Assembly: GCA_002437815.1 (NCBI GenBank)
Contig: DJRP01000034.1
Location: forward strand, 30,044 to 47,317
Reading direction: 5' to 3'
DNA: 17,274 nt
From: Collinsella sp. UBA6357
Lineage (GTDB): Bacteria > Actinomycetota > Coriobacteriia > Coriobacteriales > Coriobacteriaceae
The notes beneath the pieces were generated by a model, which did no database searches, was not told the DNA's origin, and saw only the letters and a list, made by a program, of their open reading frames with translations. Position 1 is the stretch's first letter, and each line of letters begins with the position of its first letter. Positions 1 to 7,190 of this stretch are shown here, piece after piece. Made by a program: the position numbers and the translations under genes.

Positions 1-1
1 G

Positions 2-2173
2 AAGACCGGCGGCGTCACCGTCAGCCACCTGCGCTTTGGCGATTCGCCGATCCGCTCGCCGTACTATGTGACCAAGGCCGACTTCGTCGCCTGCCATAAC
101 CCCAGCTACATCGTCAAGGGCTTCAAGATGGTCCGCGACGTCAAGCCGGGCGGTACCTTCCTGGTCAACTGCCAGTGGAGCGACGAGGAGTTCGCCGAGC
201 ATATGCCCGCCGTCGCCAAGCGCTACATCGCCAACAACGATGTCAACGTCTATCTGATCGACGCCATCGACCTGGCCGCCAAGGTCGGCATGGGCAAGCG
301 CACCAACACGGTGCTCCAGTCCGCCTTCTTCGCGCTGGCCAAGGTTCTGCCCGCCGAGGACGCCCTGCAGTACATGAAGGACGCGGCCACCAAGTCCTAC
401 ATGAAGAAGGGCCAGGCCATCGTCGACGCCAACCATAAGGCCATCGACGCCGGCGCCACCGCCTTCCACAAGTTCGAGGTTCCCGCCGACTGGGCAGACG
501 CCAAGGATGCCGAGACCGTCGAGCTTTCCGACGAGACCAAGTCCGCCATCGCCCAGCAGGTCAAGAACCTGCTCGAGCCGATCGATCGCATGGACGGCGA
601 CTCGCTGCCCGTCTCCGCGTTCGCCGGTTGCGCCGACGGCCAGTTTGAGCTGGGCGCCTCCGCATACGAGAAGCGCGGCGTGGCCGTCGTCGTTCCGCAT
701 TGGGACGAGACCAAGTGCATTCAGTGCAACCAGTGCGCCTATGTGTGCCCGCACGCCACCATCCGTCCGTTCGCGATGACCGAGGACGAGGCTGCCGCCG
801 CACCCGAGGCCACCCGTACGATCGACGCCATGGGTCCCAAGGCCAAGGGCATGAAGTTCACCATGGCCGTCTCGCCGCTCGACTGCATGGGTTGCACCAA
901 CTGCGTCAAGGTGTGCCCCAAGGGTGCCCTCGAGATGGTGCCGACCGAGCAGGAGATGGATCAGCAGCCCGTCTGGGACTACATGGTCGAGAACGTCTCC
1001 GAGAAGACCGAGCTTATCGCCGCCAACGTCAAGGGTAGCCAGTTCAAGCAGCCCTACCTGGAGTTCTCCGGCTCCTGCGCCGGCTGCGCCGAGACGGCTT
1101 ATGCTCGCCTGGTGACCCAGGTCGCCGGCGACCGCATGTTCATCTCCAACGCCACCGGCTGCTCCTCCATCTGGGGCAACCCGGCTGCCACCGCTCCGTA
1201 CTGCAAGGATAAGAACGGACACGGCCCGGCGTGGAACAACTCCCTGTTTGAGGACAACGCCGAGCACGGTCTGGGTATGGCCGTGGGCTATGAGGCCGTC
1301 CAGAAGAAGCTCATCGCCTCCGTCGAGGAGATGATGGCTTCCGAGAAGGCGTCCGACGAGTTCAAGGCTGCCGGCCAGGCTTGGATCGATTCCGTCAACG
1401 ACGTCGAGGCCTCCAAGACCGCTGCCGCCGCGCTCATCCCCGAGCTCGAGAAGGCCGCTGCCGAGGGTTGCCCGGTCGCACCGACCGTTCTCGCCGACAA
1501 GGCATACCTCACCAAGAAGTCCTTCTGGGTCTTCGGTGGCGACGGTTGGGCCTACGACATCGGCTTCGGTGGCCTGGATCACGTCCTGGCTTCCGGCCAC
1601 AACATCAACGTCTTCGTCTTCGATACCGAGGTGTACTCCAATACCGGCGGTCAGGCCTCCAAGGCGTCGAACCTGGGCCAGGTCGCCCAGTTTGCCGCTG
1701 CCGGCAAGGTCACTAAGAAGAAGTCGCTGGCCGAGATCGCTATGAGCTACGGTTACGTCTATGTGGCCCAGGTCGCCATGGGTGCCAACCCGGCTCAGAC
1801 CCTCAAGGCCATCCACGAGGCCGAGGCCTACGACGGCCCGTCCCTCATCATCGGTTACAGCCCCTGCGAGATGCACTCCATCAAGAAGGGCGGCATGCAG
1901 AACTGCCAGGCCGAGATGAAGAAGGCTGTCGACTGCGGTTATTGGAACCTCTTCCGCTTCAACCCCGCCGCAGCGCAGGGCAAGAAGTTCTCGCTCGACT
2001 CCAAGGAGCCGGCGGGCGGTTATCAGGAGTTCCTGATGAACGAGGCCCGTTACGCTTCGCTGACGCGTTCCTTCCCGGATCGCGCCGAGGAGCTGTTCAA
2101 GGAGAACGAGCAGGCCGCCATGGATCGCTATCAGCATCTGCTGAAGCTCAAGACGGTGTACAACGAGGCCTAG
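2..2173 (+). CDS. nifJ: Pyruvate:ferredoxin (flavodoxin) oxidoreductase, 3' part, 5' end outside window
   Basis: Oxidises pyruvate with CoA to acetyl-CoA and CO2, passing electrons to ferredoxin or flavodoxin in the cytoplasm. The frame is open to the left edge, so the visible 723 residues are the C-terminal part of a protein that in this family is about 1,170-1,200 residues. Two 4Fe-4S ferredoxin motifs are present: CIQCNQCAYVCP from base 716 and CMGCTNCVKVCP from base 884. Then come the cysteines of the proximal cluster (SGSCAGCAETAYARL near 1070, NATGCSSIWG near 1150). The thiamine-diphosphate site starts with GGDGWAYDIGFGG near 1536 and ends with DTEVYSNTGGQ. The gene ends with TAG, followed by a strong hairpin terminator. 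All expected late domains are intact, so the enzyme should be functional. The order of domains excludes the multi-subunit Por type. Confidence 0.96.
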   Translation, partial: KTGGVTVSHLRFGDSPIRSPYYVTKADFVACHNPSYIVKGFKMVRDVKPGGTFLVNCQWSDEEFAEHMPAVAKRYIANNDVNVYLIDAIDLAAKVGMGKRTNTVLQSAFFALAKVLPAEDALQYMKDAATKSYMKKGQAIVDANHKAIDAGATAFHKFEVPADWADAKDAETVELSDETKSAIAQQVKNLLEPIDRMDGDSLPVSAFAGCADGQFELGASAYEKRGVAVVVPHWDETKCIQCNQCAYVCPHATIRPFAMTEDEAAAAPEATRTIDAMGPKAKGMKFTMAVSPLDCMGCTNCVKVCPKGALEMVPTEQEMDQQPVWDYMVENVSEKTELIAANVKGSQFKQPYLEFSGSCAGCAETAYARLVTQVAGDRMFISNATGCSSIWGNPAATAPYCKDKNGHGPAWNNSLFEDNAEHGLGMAVGYEAVQKKLIASVEEMMASEKASDEFKAAGQAWIDSVNDVEASKTAAAALIPELEKAAAEGCPVAPTVLADKAYLTKKSFWVFGGDGWAYDIGFGGLDHVLASGHNINVFVFDTEVYSNTGGQASKASNLGQVAQFAAAGKVTKKKSLAEIAMSYGYVYVAQVAMGANPAQTLKAIHEAEAYDGPSLIIGYSPCEMHSIKKGGMQNCQAEMKKAVDCGYWNLFRFNPAAAQGKKFSLDSKEPAGGYQEFLMNEARYASLTRSFPDRAEELFKENEQAAMDRYQHLLKLKTVYNEA

Positions 2174-2183
2174 GTCTCCCACC

Positions 2184-2313
2184 GCGGGGAGTGAGGACGT
2201 CTCCTGACAATCGTCCTCGGACTTGTTGTCGGAAGCCCCCGCTGCGCGCTACGCGCGGCGGGGGCTTCCTCCGTCCTGCGGAATGATTGTCAGGGGACGT
2301 CCTCACTCCCCGC
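2184..2313. repeat. Nested inverted-repeat element enclosing the PFOR terminator
   Basis: A 29-nt left arm (2184-2212) pairs with a right arm (2285-2313) with a single difference that becomes a U-G wobble in RNA. The right arm carries the octamer GGGGACGT (2293-2300), also found in the two other long hairpin repeats of this window. A separate GC-rich terminator hairpin sits in the middle. The arms are far longer than an intrinsic terminator needs, which suggests a small non-autonomous element or REP-like sequence. No transposase or target-site duplication is visible, so its class is unproven. Confidence 0.7.
2231..2269 (+). terminator. Hairpin terminator after PFOR
   Basis: Twelve-base perfect stem GGAAGCCCCCGC / GCGGGGGCTTCC, extended inward by further G-C pairs around a CTA turn, 57 nt after the PFOR stop codon. 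The run of U after the stem is weak, so termination may rely mainly on stem strength. It also sits inside a larger inverted repeat. Confidence 0.7.
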
Positions 2314-2443
2314 TACGACTACGTCCTCGGGTTGTGTGGATGGAGGGGCGGGTCGCGGTTGGTGCGGCCTTTGGTTCCGAACGCTGTTTCGCGGCGTCGG
2401 TGCGGATATCGCGCTTCTTTGGTGCGCAGGTTTTGTTTGAGAC

Positions 2444-2473
2444 TTGGGCCCTAATTTCATGGGTGTGTATACT
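2444..2473 (+). promoter_or_regulatory. Candidate promoter in the carbamate kinase leader
   Basis: TATACT at 2468-2473 is a 5/6 match to a sigma-70-type -10. TTGGGC at 2444-2449, 18 bases upstream, is a weak -35. Transcription from here would give a leader of about 310 nt before carbamate kinase. Confidence 0.35.
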
Positions 2474-2485
2474 GACTTTACAAAT

Positions 2486-2502
2486 GCATAAATATGCGCA
2501 TA
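2486..2502. promoter_or_regulatory. Overlapping palindromes, candidate operator (ArgR-box-like)
   Basis: Two overlapping palindromes lie just downstream of the TATACT box: GCATA-AA-TATGC (2486-2497) and TATGCGCATA (2493-2502). The position, near the expected transcription start, suits a repressor site. The stretch also loosely resembles the AT-rich arginine-repressor box (about 15 of 18 positions by eye), which would fit a carbamate kinase gene. The identity of any binding protein is inference only. Confidence 0.3.
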
Positions 2503-2565
2503 GAACATACTGCAATACTCACCGTCATACGTGTGTTTAGAGGGGGTATAGAGGCGATAAACCAC

Positions 2566-2571
2566 TATAAT
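2566..2571 (+). promoter_or_regulatory. Second candidate -10 box (TATAAT) before carbamate kinase
   Basis: Exact TATAAT, but with no recognisable -35 at 16-18 bases upstream. The ten bases AGGCGATAAA occur just before it (2552-2561) and again at 2694-2703, where they are followed by ATATAAA. This suggests a duplicated promoter-like block. A 7-bp hairpin CCATCTA/TAGATGG (2579-2606) would fall at the transcript's 5' end. Confidence 0.3.
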
Positions 2572-2789
2572 CTCTGCTCCATCTAAATAAAGTCCCTCGT
2601 AGATGGCTTATAACAAGATAGACGACTCGTCATTACGCTTAACGGGAAATATCTACCGCTCGCAGAGTCGGATATTTTCAAAATGCATAAAATAGGCGAT
2701 AAAGAGAATATAAACCCGAATAAACTCGTGCGCTGCGCGAGGTTGGGTTATCAATGGTTTGTCGACCTTTGCACAGAAAGGAACCCGCT

Positions 2790-3752
2790 ATGTCTAAGCC
2801 TCTTGGCAAGCCCGATCGTATCGTCGTCGCCCTCGGCGGCAACGCTCTCGGCAACAACCCCACCGAGCAGATCGCTGCGGTGGACAACACCGCTCACGCC
2901 CTTCTGGGCCTGATCGAGCAGGGCAACGAGATCATCATCACCCACGGCAACGGCCCTCAGGTCGGTATGATCCAGAACGCCTTCGCCGCCGCCCACGACG
3001 CCATCAACACCCCCGAGATGCCGCTGCCCGAGTGTGGCGCCATGTCCCAGGGCTACATCGGCTATCACCTGCAGCAGGGTATCGGTCGCGAGATGCACAA
3101 GCGCTACAAGCGTTGGCACTGCGCCACCGTCGTCACCCAGATCGAGTGCGACCCGGATGACCCCGCGTTCCAGAACCCCACCAAGCCTATCGGCCCCTTC
3201 TTCACCGAGGAGCAGGCCAAGGAGCAGATGGCCGAGGATCCTTCCAAGGTCTTCGTCGAGGACTCCGGTCGCGGTTGGCGCCGCGTCGTCGCCTCTCCCG
3301 ATCCCAAGAAGATCGTCGAGGCTGATTCCATCCTCAACCTGCTCGATAACGAGTTCATCGTCATCGCCTGCGGTGGCGGCGGTATCCCCGTCGTGCGCGA
3401 TTACAACAACAAGGGCTGCTACAAGGGCGTCCCGGCCGTTATCGACAAGGACCTGGGCGGCGAGCTGCTCGCCGAGGACTGCGACGCAGACGTTCTGTTC
3501 CTGCTGACCGCCGTCGAGCACGTTGCCATCAACTTCGGCAAGCCCAACCAGGAGGAGCTCGAGGACATCACCGCCGACGAGGCCGAGCGCCTGGCCGACG
3601 AGGGTCAGTTCGGCAAGGGTTCCATGGAGCCCAAGGTCCGCGCTGCTATCAAGTTCGCCCGCTCCCGCAAGGGCCGCGTCTGCATCATCGGCGCCCTCGA
3701 TAAGGCCGCCGAGACCATGGCCGGCCTCTCCGGTACCCGTATCCACGAGTAA
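2790..3752 (+). CDS. arcC: Carbamate kinase
   Basis: Catalyses carbamoyl phosphate + ADP to ATP + carbamate, normally the ATP-yielding last step of arginine deiminase, agmatine or purine/allantoin fermentation. The 320-residue product matches the family length (about 310). Family signatures are all present: IVVALGGNALGNNP at the N-terminus, THGNGPQVGM, MSQGYIGYHLQQ, VVASPDPKKIVE, IACGGGGIPVV, AVIDKDLGGELLA and FGKGSMEPKV. The start at 2790 is preferred over an in-frame ATG at 2754 because AGAAAGGA lies just ahead of it and the protein then begins like its relatives. The gene stands alone: no arginine deiminase, ornithine or putrescine carbamoyltransferase is within the window. It is preceded by a long AT-rich leader and closed by its own terminator, so it is probably a single-gene transcript. 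Confidence 0.95.
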   Translation: MSKPLGKPDRIVVALGGNALGNNPTEQIAAVDNTAHALLGLIEQGNEIIITHGNGPQVGMIQNAFAAAHDAINTPEMPLPECGAMSQGYIGYHLQQGIGREMHKRYKRWHCATVVTQIECDPDDPAFQNPTKPIGPFFTEEQAKEQMAEDPSKVFVEDSGRGWRRVVASPDPKKIVEADSILNLLDNEFIVIACGGGGIPVVRDYNNKGCYKGVPAVIDKDLGGELLAEDCDADVLFLLTAVEHVAINFGKPNQEELEDITADEAERLADEGQFGKGSMEPKVRAAIKFARSRKGRVCIIGALDKAAETMAGLSGTRIHE

Positions 3753-3824
3753 CCGTTTAACCCTTACCCACTCCTGTCCCGCGTGCGCCCGGGTAAAGGC
3801 GTATACAAACTAGCCTCTCTTCAT

Positions 3825-3861
3825 AAGCCCCGTGGTCGCCTCTCCTGACCACGGGGCTTTT
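3825..3861 (+). terminator. Intrinsic terminator after carbamate kinase
   Basis: Perfect 13-bp stem AAGCCCCGTGGTC (3825-3837) / GACCACGGGGCTT (3847-3859), 9-nt loop, and T run TTTT (3858-3861). A textbook Rho-independent terminator, 72 nt past the stop codon. Confidence 0.9.
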
Positions 3862-3864
3862 GCT

Positions 3865-3952
3865 CCACCTGCAATTGGGGACGTAGCAAAACGGCAGGTT
3901 TGCAGAAATGTAGGCCAACCTGCCGTTTTGCTACGTCCCCAACTGCAGGTGG
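3865..3952. repeat. Long hairpin repeat, copy A
   Basis: Two 36-nt arms (3865-3900 and 3917-3952) are complementary with one mismatch, around a 16-nt loop (3901-3916). The 84-nt core 3867-3950 recurs at 7105-7188 with only two base differences, loop included. The arms contain GGGGACGT followed by AGCAAAACGGCAGG. It begins three bases after the T run of the carbamate kinase terminator. No coding potential. Likely a dispersed, non-autonomous intergenic element. Confidence 0.88.
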
Positions 3953-4010
3953 GGAAGAAGGCGCGGTTAAGGTAGGGTAGGGGGGTCGGTTGTGAGTTGG
4001 GGAATGTTCG

Positions 4011-5012
4011 ATGAATCAGACGCTTGGTACCTTTTTCTTTATCTATGGCATCATTTTCGTGCTAGTCTGCATGCTCGCGACCAGCGTGTCGATCTGTGCT
4101 TATCTGGTAAGCCGCCGAAAGGTCAACCTCGCTGTTGCGGCATTCTTTTTCTTTGACATGCTTGAAAGCTCATTGATCTTCCTTGATGAGTATCTGGGCA
4201 ACAAGGTGCATGTCGAGATGGCCGTGATGGACTTTCCCATGACACATCCACAGCTCAAGCTCATCCTCTCGCTGGGGCTCATGGCAAGCGTGTGGCTCCT
4301 TGCGCTTGGCGCGGCCGACCGCCTCGGTCGTCACACGTTTGTTGGCACCTTTAGCGTGACCGCGATGCTTGAGATCGGATCGCTCTGCATTCCCGACAAC
4401 AACCTCAAGCAGCTTGCGTTCTATAGCGTTCGTTCGTTGGGTATGCTGGTTGCGATCATCTGGCTCCTGGTTATGGCAAGGCGCACCGAGGACCGTGGGC
4501 TTAAGTCCTACTTGGACGGGCTTGCGCCAAAGCTCAAGGTTTTGGCGCTGCTGAGCGTCTGCGTGATCGTCGAAGATGCGCACCATCTGCTTCCACCCTT
4601 CAGCAGCATGGCTTTGCTGCCCGAGTCTCCGTTTTTCAACGGTGTCGACTGGCTCTATTTTATGGCTGGTCGCAATATTTCCGAGAACGTGCTGACGCTG
4701 TATGCGGGCTACCACGCCATCATAAGCGACGCCGAGGTGTTGAGTATGAGGTTTGACGAACCGCCGACGGCAGATAATTCCGTCGCCCAGCAGCATGCCG
4801 ATATGCGCTTCGGGCGCTTTTGCGAGGCTCGTGGCATCTCCGTACGCGAGGCCGATGTGCTGCGCTGCATGCTCGAGGGCAAAAACAACCGCGTGATCGC
4901 CGACGAGCTGTTTATATCTCAGGGCACGGTGAAGGCGCATGTCCATGCCATCTATCGTAAGTGCGCTGTCAACGACCGCACGAGCCTGCTTCAGCTTTTC
5001 TGGTCCGACTGA
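4011..5012 (+). CDS. Membrane-anchored LuxR-family transcriptional regulator
   Basis: Predicted one-component regulator of 333 residues. Residues 1 to about 240 hold roughly six to seven hydrophobic segments (for example 5-32, 38-60, 83-108, 143-166), with short charged links. This matches the multi-helix membrane sensors common in Coriobacteriia. The C-terminal 58 residues (from about 276) form a LuxR/GerE helix-turn-helix: ISVREADVLRCMLEGKNNRVIADELFISQGTVKAHVHAIYRK shows the usual READVL opening and GTVKAHVHAIYRK recognition helix. The ATG at 4011 follows TTGGGGA at suitable spacing. The next gene, 196 bases on, encodes a Tat-exported lipoprotein hydrolase; in Coriobacteriia such regulators often sit beside the exported enzyme they control, so that is the likely target. 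The ligand is unknown. Confidence 0.88.
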   Translation: MNQTLGTFFFIYGIIFVLVCMLATSVSICAYLVSRRKVNLAVAAFFFFDMLESSLIFLDEYLGNKVHVEMAVMDFPMTHPQLKLILSLGLMASVWLLALGAADRLGRHTFVGTFSVTAMLEIGSLCIPDNNLKQLAFYSVRSLGMLVAIIWLLVMARRTEDRGLKSYLDGLAPKLKVLALLSVCVIVEDAHHLLPPFSSMALLPESPFFNGVDWLYFMAGRNISENVLTLYAGYHAIISDAEVLSMRFDEPPTADNSVAQQHADMRFGRFCEARGISVREADVLRCMLEGKNNRVIADELFISQGTVKAHVHAIYRKCAVNDRTSLLQLFWSD

Positions 5013-5071
5013 CAACTGGCAGCGTCCTGTCCATCGTTTTCGTTTTCTGGGCGGTCGGGCACATAAACCCG

Positions 5072-5093
5072 ATCTAAACCCCGGGGGTTAGAT
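5072..5093. promoter_or_regulatory. 22-bp palindrome, candidate LuxR operator
   Basis: ATCTAAACCCC (5072-5082) abuts GGGGGTTAGAT (5083-5093); 10 of 11 base pairs are symmetrical. It sits between the LuxR regulator and the exported amidohydrolase, 116 bases ahead of the latter. A second, looser dyad with the same outer ATAA and CCC/GGG features follows at 5108-5136. Dimeric LuxR-type proteins bind dyads of about this size. Binding is inferred, not shown. Confidence 0.5.
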
Positions 5094-5208
5094 GTCCGTT
5101 TGCCGTTATAACCCCCATTTGAACTGGTGGGATTATGCGGACTTACGCCATGGTGTGCTCATCCGATGCGCGCCGTAAGGGTGGCGCGCTAAAGCGAAGG
5201 GCACGATC

Positions 5209-6993
5209 ATGAATAACTGCCAGACACCTCTTTCCAGGCGCGCATTTTTGGGGACCGCGGCAGCCGCGATGGCGACGGTGGGCCTTGCGGGATGCGCGGG
5301 CAATACGGCTCAGGGTAGCGCCGGATCGGGGAATGCCTCGGGTGACGCCGCCGATATCGTCTTTAAGAACGGCACCGTGCAGACCATGGTCAAAGAAGGC
5401 GATACGGCAGCGGCCATGGCCGTCAAGGGCAACAAGATCGTCTATGTGGGCGACGTTGCGGGCCTTGATAAGCACATCGGCGACAAGACGGAAGTCATCG
5501 ATCTAGACGGCGGCATGGTCACGCCAGGCTTTATGGACGGCCATATCCATGCCCCGGGCGATTGGCTCACCAAACTCTTTGAGATCGATCTTTCACAGGG
5601 CTCCACGATCAAGGAATACAAGAAGATTATCGCGGGCTTTATCAAGAAGCACCCCGACGATAGCGCCTACACCGGCCATCCGTTCATGATCAACGCGTTC
5701 GATAACGAGGATGGCTCCAACAACGGTCCCGACAAGGCGATCCTCGACAAGATCTGCGACGACAAGCCGATCGTGCTCTACGACGTGTCCCACCATGGCT
5801 GCTGGGTCAACTCCAAGGCGCTCAAGCTGTCGGGCATCGATAAGGACACGGCAAACCCCCAGGGTGGCGAGATCGTGCGCGACGCGAACGGCGAGGCAAC
5901 CGGCTACCTCAAGGATTCGGCGGGCGACCTGCTCTCGGAGGATTGCTTTGTCGTGCATACCGACAAGCAGAGCAAAAAGGCGTTCCAAAAGTATCAGGAG
6001 GCCGCAGCGCAGTACGGCATCACCGGCATCACCAACCTTACGGCACTCGATCCCAAGCTGTATGCCGAGCTCGCCAAAGACGGCAAACTCAACCTGCGCA
6101 TGCGCGTGCTGCCGACCGTGACGCCCGACATGTCCACCGACGAGGCGATCGAATCGGTCGAGAAGCTCAAAAAATACGAGAGCGATATGGTGTCCACCGG
6201 TACAGCCAAGATCTTCAGCGACGGCGTGACCGAGGCCGGTACCGCCGTGATGCTTGAGCCGTATACCGATGCTGCCGGCAAGGGCGATGCCTGGTACGGC
6301 GAGTCGGTGTGGGACCAGCAGGCCTTTAGCGACATGGTGGTCGCGCTCGACAAGGCGGGAATCCAGGTGCACGTTCACGCGATCGGCGACGGTGCTGTGC
6401 ATAACACGCTCGACGCGTACGAGCGTGCAGTTCAGGAGAATGGCGCGCGCGATGAGCGTCGCAACACCATCACGCATATCTGTGCGGTGACCGATGAGGA
6501 CGTCCAACGCCTAGCCGATCTCGATGTGGTCTGCGCCCTGCAGTTCCTGTGGATGTATCACGACTCGCTGTGCGACCTCGAGATCGCCTATGTGGGCGAG
6601 GACCGTGCCATGAAGTTCTACCCGGTCAAGACCATGCTCGAGAAGGGCTGCTTTGTGAGTGGTGCCTCCGACGGTCCCGTTACGGGCTATGCCCCGCTCG
6701 AAGAGATCGAGGTTGCCGTGACGCGCAACAGCCCGTATCCCGAGGAGGAAGATACAGACATGTACCGTTGGCCCGAGCAAGGCATCACCGCCTATCAGGC
6801 GCTCGAGGCTTACGGCAAGAACGTCGCCTTCGAAAACTACATGGAGGACAAGATCGGTACGATCGAGGAAGGCAAACTCGCCGATCTCGTGGTGCTCGAC
6901 CAGAATATCCTGGAGTGCGATCCCAAGAAGATCAGCGACACCAAGGTGCGCTATACCATCAGCGACGGGCGTATCGTCTATAAGGCAAAGTAA
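5209..6993 (+). CDS. Tat-exported lipoprotein amidohydrolase (amidohydrolase 3 / YtcJ-type)
   Basis: Metal-dependent hydrolase of 594 residues, predicted to act outside the membrane. The N-terminus has a twin-arginine motif (SRRAFLG, residues 9-15), a hydrophobic stretch, and a lipobox LAGC with Cys29 as the lipidated residue. A low-complexity Gly/Ser/Ala linker follows. The catalytic barrel shows family landmarks: GHIH (His112, His114), TAKIFSDG with Lys334 as the likely carboxylated metal ligand, VHVHAIGD (His388, His390), THIC (His423) and SDGP (Asp488). A typical C-terminal segment reads IGTIEEGKLADLVVLDQN. The start is preceded by AAGGG. Relatives cleave varied C-N bonds in amides, formamides or N-acyl compounds, so the substrate cannot be named. 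It is probably controlled by the upstream membrane LuxR regulator. Confidence 0.9.
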   Translation: MNNCQTPLSRRAFLGTAAAAMATVGLAGCAGNTAQGSAGSGNASGDAADIVFKNGTVQTMVKEGDTAAAMAVKGNKIVYVGDVAGLDKHIGDKTEVIDLDGGMVTPGFMDGHIHAPGDWLTKLFEIDLSQGSTIKEYKKIIAGFIKKHPDDSAYTGHPFMINAFDNEDGSNNGPDKAILDKICDDKPIVLYDVSHHGCWVNSKALKLSGIDKDTANPQGGEIVRDANGEATGYLKDSAGDLLSEDCFVVHTDKQSKKAFQKYQEAAAQYGITGITNLTALDPKLYAELAKDGKLNLRMRVLPTVTPDMSTDEAIESVEKLKKYESDMVSTGTAKIFSDGVTEAGTAVMLEPYTDAAGKGDAWYGESVWDQQAFSDMVVALDKAGIQVHVHAIGDGAVHNTLDAYERAVQENGARDERRNTITHICAVTDEDVQRLADLDVVCALQFLWMYHDSLCDLEIAYVGEDRAMKFYPVKTMLEKGCFVSGASDGPVTGYAPLEEIEVAVTRNSPYPEEEDTDMYRWPEQGITAYQALEAYGKNVAFENYMEDKIGTIEEGKLADLVVLDQNILECDPKKISDTKVRYTISDGRIVYKAK

Positions 6994-7030
6994 CCGACGG
7001 TCTGCCGATGGGCATATAGCTTGCGGACGG

Positions 7031-7101
7031 GCGAAGCCCGGGGCAGGATCGTTTTTGCCACGACGAGCATGAGGTGAAAACGGTCCCGCTCCGGGCTTCG
7101 C
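7031..7101. terminator. Long hairpin between convergent genes, probable terminator
   Basis: Arms 7031-7055 and 7077-7101 pair over 25 bases with three differences, two of them wobbles if transcribed from the plus strand. The outer GCGAAGCCCGG / CCGGGCTTCGC part is perfect. It follows the amidohydrolase stop by 37 bases and, read from the other strand, lies downstream of the C39 peptidase gene. No good T run follows on the plus strand, so it may act on both strands or be part of the adjoining repeat. Confidence 0.5.
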
Positions 7102-7102
7102 T

Positions 7103-7190
7103 CTACCTGCAATTGTGGACGTAGCAAAACGGCAGGTTTGCAGAAATGTAGGCCAACCTGCCGTTTTGCTACGTCCCCAATTGCAGGTTA
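7103..7190. repeat. Long hairpin repeat, copy B
   Basis: Second copy of the element at 3865-3952, in the same orientation. Arms 7103-7138 and 7155-7190 pair with two mismatches around the identical 16-nt loop (7139-7154). The core 7105-7188 differs from copy A at two of 84 positions. It begins two bases after the preceding hairpin and ends on the stop codon of the minus-strand peptidase gene, so it forms that gene's 3' untranslated region. Confidence 0.88.

Larger units (their letters stand above)
2314..2789. other. Non-coding, AT-rich leader region
   Basis: No gene supported in this 476-base stretch. From about 2460 the base composition turns clearly AT-rich compared with the GC-rich genes on both sides. 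It contains the candidate promoters and palindromes listed separately, plus a direct repeat AAATGCATAAA (2482-2492 and 2681-2691). A 30-codon open frame (2603-2695) lacks a ribosome-binding site and is not called. The length and composition fit a regulated promoter and 5' leader for carbamate kinase. Confidence 0.5.

Noticed and set aside
2603..2695. 30-codon open frame in the carbamate kinase leader
   Set aside because: Has no ribosome-binding site and no arginine-rich or other attenuator-like codon run; could be chance in an AT-rich stretch.
2751..3746. 331-codon open frame antisense to carbamate kinase
   Set aside because: It mirrors the codon phase of a clear, family-matching gene. The translation is low-complexity (Val/Leu/Gly/Asp-rich) and resembles no family; a by-product of GC-biased codon use.
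3865..7190. CRISPR array or tRNA/ncRNA reading of the hairpin repeats
   Set aside because: Only two copies over 3 kb apart, with no spacer periodicity; no tRNA cloverleaf features in either.
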